In this document: positions 58,764 through 64,000 of the stretch, in pieces
Numbering within the stretch: the first letter of the stretch is position 1
How the letters are laid out: the number at the start of each line of letters is the position of its first letter
Source of the DNA: Paludisphaera soli
GTDB taxonomy: Bacteria; Planctomycetota; Planctomycetia; Isosphaerales; Isosphaeraceae
Length of the DNA stretch: 64,000 nt
Assembly: GCF_011064595.1 (NCBI RefSeq)
Contig: NZ_JAALJI010000007.1
Coordinates: 248,001-312,000 of the forward strand
Direction: 5' to 3'
Position numbers and translations under genes: made by a program
The notes under the pieces: model-generated
The model's database searches: none
The model's input: the letters and a program-made list of their open reading frames with translations, nothing else
What the model was told of the DNA's origin: nothing

Positions 58764-59709
58764 TCGAAGCCTTGGGGGCCAGATCGGAGGCTTCAGGCAT
58801 GCTCCTGGTCTTCTGCCGTGACCCGCAGGAGCCGTCTCGACCGGACCGGGCGTTCGGGGCCGAGGTCGCCGCCATCGAGCGGCTCGGGCTCCCGTACGTC
58901 ATCTTCGATTATGATGCCCTGGTGCGGGGTGACGAGCCCGGTCGAATAGTAAGTCAGCTACCCGAGCGGCCCGAGCCGGTGCTCGCCGCCTACCGGGGCT
59001 GGATGGTCACGCCCTCCCAGTTCCGGGTCCTTCATGACGCCCTCGCCGCCAGGAACATCCGCCTGATCAACGACCCCGATCAGTACCGCCACGCCCACTA
59101 CCTGCCCGAGGACTACCCAGTCATCCGTGGCCACACCCCACGATCCGTGTGGCTGACCGGCGACCTGGGCATCGAGCGGATCATGGAGGCTCTGGTCCCG
59201 TTCGGGGACGCCCCCGTGATCGTCAAGGACTTCGTGAAGAGCCGGAAGCACGAATGGGCCGACGCCTGCTTCATCCCCTCTGCGGCCGACCGAAAGGCCG
59301 TCGGTCGGGTTGTAGGGCGCTTCCTTGAACTCCAGGGGAACGACCTGAACGAAGGGCTGGTCTTCCGGGAGTACGTCGAGTTCAACCCCATCGGCGTCCA
59401 TGCCAGGAGCGGCATGCCGCTGACGGAGGAGGACCGGGCGTTCTGGCTCGACGGAAAGCCGATGTTCTGGGCACCCTACTGGGCCGAGGGGGAGTATCGG
59501 GCCTCCAGGCCGCCGATCGACGACTTCGCCGGGGTCGCCGCCGCCGTGCGGAGCCGCTTCTTCACGATGGACCTGGCCAGCGGCGGGACGGCGGCTGGAT
59601 GATCGTCGAGGTCGGCGACGGCCAGGTGTCCGGGCAGCCGAGGCAGTCCGAGGCCGACCGCTTCTATGAGGCTCTCGCACGAGCGTGGGCCGGGTCATCA
59701 CCCTCGTGA
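58760..59709 (+). pseudogene. ATP-grasp domain protein with a late frameshift
   Basis: The main frame gives 280 residues of an ATP-grasp protein (LPYVIFDYDALVRGDEPGRI, YRGWMVTPSQFRVLHDAL, APVIVKDFVKSRKHEW, LNEGLVFREYVEFNPIGVHA, RSRFFTMDLA). After MDLA it runs off into SGGTAAG and stops. The expected continuation DGGWMIVEVGDGQVSG is found in the next phase and ends at 59709. One missing base near 59580 explains this. The lost tail contains the last grasp-site residues, so activity is doubtful unless the indel is a sequencing error. The substrate of this family is unknown. Confidence 0.75.
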
Positions 59710-59725
59710 TCATGGCCGCCTCCGG

Positions 59726-60094
59726 TCAGAGCAGCCTGAGGTGGCCGGTGATCGGGTCGATCCGGTCGGGGAAGTCCGGCCCGACGGCGCAGCAGGTCGG
59801 TGTCGGGACGCCGTGGAACTCGGTCCGACCCGCATCGACGCACAGGTGGGCCATCACACCAGCCTCCTGGGCCGCTTTGAGGACCCCGAGCAATTCCTCC
59901 TCGGAATCCACCCGGACGCAGACCTTGGTGAACGGCCCGTCCAGCCACCGACCCTCGGCCTCGGTGAATGTGAAGCCGGGCTCCCGGATGCGGAGGGACA
60001 GCCAGATCATGGCGGCGTGGGCACCCTGGGCGATCTCCTTGCCCCGCCTCATCCCCAGGTCCCGACGCATCACGATCACCTGCTTGGGCTCCAT
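59726..60094 (-). CDS. Peptidyl-tRNA hydrolase, Pth2 type
   Basis: The 122-residue protein carries the Pth2 signature KQVIVMRRDLGMRRGKEIAQ and GAHAAMIWLS, then WLDGPFTKVCVRVDSEEEL and a C-terminal DPITGHLRLL. Pth2 is the archaeal/eukaryotic class of peptidyl-tRNA hydrolase, which is rare in bacteria. It would free tRNA from peptidyl-tRNA left by aborted translation. It lies 15 nt after the broken RNA-ligase gene in the same direction, so it belongs to a second RNA-maintenance unit. The gene is intact. Confidence 0.85.
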   Translation of the reverse strand: MEPKQVIVMRRDLGMRRGKEIAQGAHAAMIWLSLRIREPGFTFTEAEGRWLDGPFTKVCVRVDSEEELLGVLKAAQEAGVMAHLCVDAGRTEFHGVPTPTCCAVGPDFPDRIDPITGHLRLL

Positions 60095-60109
60095 CGATTC
60101 CCCCGTGTC

Positions 60110-61208
60110 TCAATGCTCGTCGGTGCCGCCCTTGCGGGACAGGTAATCGGCCGAGATCGACTTGAGGATCACCCGGCCCGAACCACCCAGGGCCGGGTCG
60201 TACCGCTCGACGACCGGCGTGACGACGCACCCCTCCCGGCCCCCGAACTTCCCCGCCGCATCGGGCGGGCACATGGTCGTCGGGCCGTAGGTCTGCTCCT
60301 CGACCGCCTCCCACGAGAACGGACCTCGGTACAGGTGCGGGACCGCCTCGACCCCGAACCGGGCGAACTGGGCCGCCTTCTCGTTGCAGCCCAGGTACTT
60401 CCCGTCCACGGACAGGTCGAAGGCCCGGAACCCCTTGGCCCCGTTCCCCCAGCCCGTAGGCCATGTCCTGAACGCCGCTGCCGTAGAGTTCGCCGAACAG
60501 GACGACGCAGTGCTCGCCATCGCTCAGGTGCCGGAGGAGGTCACGCACCGCCTCGGTCATCGGCCGCCAGAAGTCCGACGGCCTGCCCTTCCGGTCCACC
60601 TCCTTCCGCCTCACGTCGTTCGACCCGGCCATGAACTCGAAGGTGTCGCCGGCCTCGCCCGGCACCCGGATGAGCCCCAGACGGCAGTTCTTGCCGTGGA
60701 GCTTCTCGGTGATGACGACCTCCTCGCCGGGCCGGATCACGTCGGGGAAGTTGCGGATGTTCTCGATCTCGGTGTAGCCGTGGAAGGCGGCCACGGGCGG
60801 CAGGGCGTCCCCGTCGGTCGGCCGCACGGGCGGATCGAACTTGGTGACGCTGTAGTGGTCCTTGACGTCCAGGCCGACCTCCCAGGCCGGATCGACGGCG
60901 TGGTCGATCGTCCCGTAGCTGGGCTGGCCCCGGAGCCGGGCGGCCCGGACCCGTAGGCCCGGCTTGCGGGTGCCGTCGATCTCCCTCGGCAGAGGGGCGA
61001 GGTACTTGTTGATGCCGAGCCGGTCGGCCAACTCGGGCGGCATCACCGTGTCGGGCGGGAAGTAGACGATACAATCGCCGGCCTTCAGTCCCAGCGCCTT
61101 CTGGACGATGACCTGCCATCCCTTGACCGTGATGAATTACAGCGCATCGGCGTTGGGGTGCGGGTAGACCGCCTTGACCTCACAGACCTCGACGACCAGC
61201 GTGCTCAT
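60110..61208 (-). pseudogene. DraRnl-type RNA ligase with nonsense codon and frameshift
   Basis: From ATG 61208 the sequence reads VEVCEVKAVYPHPNADAL, then TAA (about 61138), then FITVKGWQVIVQKALGLKAG in the same frame. This is an OB-fold start like that of the Deinococcus RNA ligase DraRnl (DRB0094). Motif I is VVITEKLHGKNCRLG and motif IIIa VVLFGELYG. A shift at a G5 run near 60450 moves the rest (GFRAFDLSVDGKYLG, EGCVVTPVVERYD, RVILKSISADYL; motifs III, IV, V) to another phase. Two independent lesions make it a decaying gene. It would have been the second RNA ligase of the island. Confidence 0.8.
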
Positions 61209-61691
61209 GGCGGCCTCCTTCCGACGTCCTACTGATACCGACAATTTGTCCGAGAAAGACCCTCTCGGATAGGTCCCGGTTCGCTCCCGCCAGGCCATTG
61301 CGTCCATCGAAAGGTCTAAGAGCCCCGAACATCCGAGGAACCTGGCGTGTCAGTGCGGTATTCGTTCGTTCGACTCGATCGCCAGCAGCATGAGCGACGG
61401 CTGGGACGACGGGCCGGACGACCCGGAAATGAGTACGGGGTGCTATCGAGGCAGCGGCTCGCCCCGTAAACTATCAACCCAGCACGAGGGACGCCGGCAC
61501 CGCCGGCAGGGCTGACCCCCGCCTCGTGGTTTGGCACAGGCTATGGTGTGGGTTCCTTCTCTTTTCTGAACAAAAACTACCCCGCCGCTTTCCTGCGCCT
61601 CTTCCATCCGGGCCAACCCGCAGGACCGATCGCCCTCCGGTCGAGGATCGGCCTCGGGCTGCATCCCAGTAACCTCTCCCGAGCGGCATCG
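61209..61691. other. No gene recognised
   Basis: This 480-nt stretch separates the decayed RNA-ligase gene from the TerD-containing gene in divergent orientation. Short minus-strand frames here lack protein character. It likely holds promoters for both directions, but I cannot point to convincing boxes. Confidence 0.4.
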
Positions 61692-63824
61692 ATGGACGTG
61701 CGACCGACCGACACCTCGATTTACCTGACGAAGCGGGTCAGGGTCGTGCTCGACGAGGGCGGCGGCGAGTGCCCCACATCGGTGATCGCCACCTTCAACA
61801 AGAACCTGGAGTCGCTCGGCTTTGCCCTGTCTCGGGCGCTGTTCGAGAGGCTACGGACCCATCACGTCGAGAAGGTCGCCCGACTTTTCAAGGAGATCGT
61901 CCCGGTCCTCGAATCCATGGTCGGTGCCCACCGGCAGTTCCGCCCGATGTACCCGAACTTCCCCGCCCAGGTTATGGAGGCCTCGGACCTGGAACTCTAC
62001 GTCAACGCCATGGCCCATTACTGGGGCAGCTTCGTGGCCGACGTCACGGGCCAGCCGGGCTACGTCATCCTGCCGAGCTACCCGAAGGCCGAACGGGACC
62101 CGCTCAAGGAAGAGGTCCGGCTGCGGGTCATCGACCTGGGGTCGAAAGCCGACTTCGAGCGGATCTTCACCGGGCTGGTCGGGTCCAACGGCTCGCTCTC
62201 GGACGACGACAAGGCGGCCGTCGCCTGGTTCGTCGGGACTTACGGAGAGGACCTGCTACGGCTCCTGCCGCCGGAGGTCCCGCAGAAGGAGAACCTCGCC
62301 CTCCTGGCCGGGCTGCTCCTGAAGCGGTCCGAGCCGACGTTCCTTTTGCCGCACCTGAAGACGGCCACCGACGTGCTCCGGGTCGCCGTCGTTCTGTCAG
62401 GCGGCGACGTGTCGCTGGCGGCCCCGACCAAGTTCCAGAAGTTCACCCGGCGAGAGCGGCGGTTCCTGCTGCGGGCGCTGGAGGACTGCGGCGAGATCAC
62501 CGAGGACATGCTCCGCTGGCGGGGATACTGGACCCGGCTGGGGGAAATCCTCCATCCCTCCGAGTACAAGGACCGCTTCCCCAAGGTCCACGAGGCGTTC
62601 GACACGATTCGCAATGACAGGCCGTATACGGGTTTCAACTCGAAGGTCGAGGCCGGCTTGAAGGGTCGGGAACTCGGCCCGGTCATCGAACTCCTCCATC
62701 AGAGGCCGGGGGTGTTCGCACGCCGACTCGACCACATCCTTCGGCTCGGGGGCGGTCCGGGCTGCGTGGAATCGTTCCTCCGGGTTGCCGATAGGGTCGC
62801 CACCCCGGTGCTCGTCCAGGTCTACAACCACTTCAAGGGGCGCTCCGAGCCGCACTTGCTACGGACCTTCTTCCCGAAGGGCAACGTCGCCAAGGTGCAG
62901 GTCAAGGAGGAGCCCCTGCCCCCGCTGCCGCACGACATGACGGCCTCGGTCGCCGACGGCGTGCGGGCCGCCCTCGTCCGGCGGTTCGCCGCCCTGCCGC
63001 CGCTGGGTAAGGTCTGGGTGGACGAGGGGCTGAGGGACTACCTCGTCCCGTTCGCCCGCCGGTCGGCCAGCAAGGCACTGCGGACGGTGGCCAGGGGCTC
63101 CCGGCTCGACCTGCCCGATGGGAACACGATCCGCTTCTTCCTCTGGTGGAAGAACGGCGACCACCGCACCGACATCGACCTCTCGGCCGTCCTGCTCGCT
63201 GAGGACTGGAAGCGTCTGGGTTACGTCGCCTATTTCAATCTGCGGGAGCCCGCCCTCGGCTGCTGCCACAGCGGTGACGTCGTGGACGCCCCGGAGGGAG
63301 CCTGTGAGTTCATCGACCTGGACGTCGTGGCGCTGCTGGCCGGGGGCGTCCGCTACGTGGTGATGAGCCTGAACTCGTTCACTAGGCAGCCGTACTGTGA
63401 CCTGCCCGAGTGCTTCGCCGGCTGGATGGCGAGGGAGCGACCGCAGTCGGGCGAGGTGTTCGAGGCCCGGACGGTCCGGGACAGGATCGACCTGGCCAGC
63501 GACACGACGGCGAGCGTCCCGGTGGTCCTGGACCTGCGAGAGCGGCGGGTCGTCTGGGCCGACGTCGCCCTGCGGAGTGCGGGGTGGGCCAACAACGTCC
63601 ACGCCAACCGGGACAACCTCACCCGCCTGGCACGGGCGGTCGTCGGGCTGGACCGGCCCAACCTCTATGACCTGTTCCTGATGCACGCCGAGGCCAGGGG
63701 CGAGTCGTCCGTCAGGGACCGTGCCGATACCGTGTTCTCGGCCCACGAGGGCGTGACGCCGTTCGACACCGACAAAATCCTCAGCGAGTTCCTTGCCTCA
63801 AGGACGTTCGCTGGACCGCCATGA
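61692..63824 (+). CDS. TerD-domain protein of the MXAN_6230/SCO0854-like family
   Basis: The protein of about 710 residues has a long helical N-terminal region (IATFNKNLESLGFALSRALF, FRPMYPNFPAQVMEASDLEL). Its C-terminal TerD-like domain has FFLWWKNGDHRTDIDLSAVL, HSGDVVDAPEGACEFIDLD, VRYVVMSLNSFTRQPYCDLP and ECFAGWMAR. The whole resembles MXAN_6230/SCO0854-type proteins, though I see no clear RING finger. TerD domains bind calcium and act in stress and phage-resistance (tellurite-type) systems. I chose ATG 61692; a GTG at 61548 is also in frame. Its stop overlaps the DUF4291 start by ATGA, so they are coupled. Confidence 0.75.
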   Translation: MDVRPTDTSIYLTKRVRVVLDEGGGECPTSVIATFNKNLESLGFALSRALFERLRTHHVEKVARLFKEIVPVLESMVGAHRQFRPMYPNFPAQVMEASDLELYVNAMAHYWGSFVADVTGQPGYVILPSYPKAERDPLKEEVRLRVIDLGSKADFERIFTGLVGSNGSLSDDDKAAVAWFVGTYGEDLLRLLPPEVPQKENLALLAGLLLKRSEPTFLLPHLKTATDVLRVAVVLSGGDVSLAAPTKFQKFTRRERRFLLRALEDCGEITEDMLRWRGYWTRLGEILHPSEYKDRFPKVHEAFDTIRNDRPYTGFNSKVEAGLKGRELGPVIELLHQRPGVFARRLDHILRLGGGPGCVESFLRVADRVATPVLVQVYNHFKGRSEPHLLRTFFPKGNVAKVQVKEEPLPPLPHDMTASVADGVRAALVRRFAALPPLGKVWVDEGLRDYLVPFARRSASKALRTVARGSRLDLPDGNTIRFFLWWKNGDHRTDIDLSAVLLAEDWKRLGYVAYFNLREPALGCCHSGDVVDAPEGACEFIDLDVVALLAGGVRYVVMSLNSFTRQPYCDLPECFAGWMARERPQSGEVFEARTVRDRIDLASDTTASVPVVLDLRERRVVWADVALRSAGWANNVHANRDNLTRLARAVVGLDRPNLYDLFLMHAEARGESSVRDRADTVFSAHEGVTPFDTDKILSEFLASRTFAGPP

Positions 63825-64000
63825 ACCTGATCACCGAGCCCTACCTCTCCCAGAACGCCCGTTGGCCCCGGTCCGGCCGCCACATCCTGGCCCAGTTCGA
63901 CGCTGATTCGGTCGTCATATACCTGGCGTACCGGCCCGAGATCGGCCATTTCGCCGCCCGGAACGGCTACTTCGGCGGCGAGTTCAGCCTGAGCCGGATG
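63821..64000 (+). CDS. DUF4291 domain protein, cut by window end
   Basis: The first 60 codons from ATG 63821 read NLITEPYLSQNARWPRSGRH, ILAQFDADSVVIYLAYRPEI and FAARNGYFGGEFSLSRM. This is the conserved start of DUF4291 proteins (usually about 200 residues). Function is unknown. The ATG overlaps the stop of the TerD-containing gene, so the two are probably produced together. The gene runs off the window. Confidence 0.85.
   Translation, partial: MNLITEPYLSQNARWPRSGRHILAQFDADSVVIYLAYRPEIGHFAARNGYFGGEFSLSRM

Overview
The window is high-GC DNA from a planctomycete, most likely of the Isosphaeraceae/Gemmataceae type. This is inferred from a DUF1559 protein with a type IV pilin-like N-terminus next to a short lipoprotein, a twin MFS/spermidine-synthase fusion, dispersed TTCGTTCG intergenic repeats, and general codon use. 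No taxonomic marker such as 16S rRNA is present.

Positions 1-17,480 look like ordinary chromosome. In order they hold a small zinc-binding protein, a lipoprotein and DUF1559 pair, an unknown protein behind a promoter and terminator-like leader, a TlpA-type thioredoxin with the MFS/spermidine-synthase fusion, pyruvate:ferredoxin oxidoreductase (nifJ) coupled to a dihydroorotate-dehydrogenase-like protein, a SpoU-type RNA methyltransferase, an FHA-GAF-PP2C signalling phosphatase, a DUF2934 protein, and a complete tmRNA gene (ssrA, tag ANNTVGLRLAA) with promoter and terminator.

A large genomic island appears to start just after the tmRNA 3' end. It opens with three short direct repeats and a divergent tyrosine-recombinase-like integrase, and runs to the end of the window without a visible second attachment site. 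Its first module (19.4-27.8 kb) is a co-directional RNA-repair operon: methyltransferase, ClpX-like ATPase, RNA ligase, HD-Pnk end-healing enzyme, ankyrin/beta-propeller protein, CbrC-like zinc protein, an unrecognised 447-residue protein, then two nearly identical tRNAs with different anticodons (CCC and CTG). A second module (29.7-38.5 kb) looks plasmid- or phage-like: a ribbon-helix-helix protein, a primase-like protein, a ParB-like protein, a phage-type TGT-like enzyme, a nonsense-interrupted ArdC and many small unknown proteins. Nearly every gene here is preceded, about 50 nt before its start codon, by the same GACACC-centred motif.

The third module (39.1-57.8 kb) is a defence island. 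It has a type I restriction-modification locus (hsdM-hsdS-rhuM-PD(D/E)XK-hsdR), a frameshifted abortive-infection-like gene, and five neighbouring genes that share one N-terminal winged-helix-like domain of about 75 residues. In these five the domain is joined to an alpha/beta hydrolase, a GATase-like domain, an unknown helical domain, a caspase and an nSTAND ATPase. An IS5-type remnant separates this from a fourth, partly decayed module (58.4-64 kb) with ATP-grasp genes, Pth2, a broken DraRnl-type RNA ligase, a TerD-containing MXAN_6230/SCO0854-like protein and a DUF4291 gene cut by the window end.

The island carries many point-inactivated genes (in-frame stops, frameshifts), while the chromosomal flank shows none. 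The best candidates for new biology are the shared-adaptor effector cluster, the RNA-repair operon with twin tRNAs, and the repeated gene-start motif.
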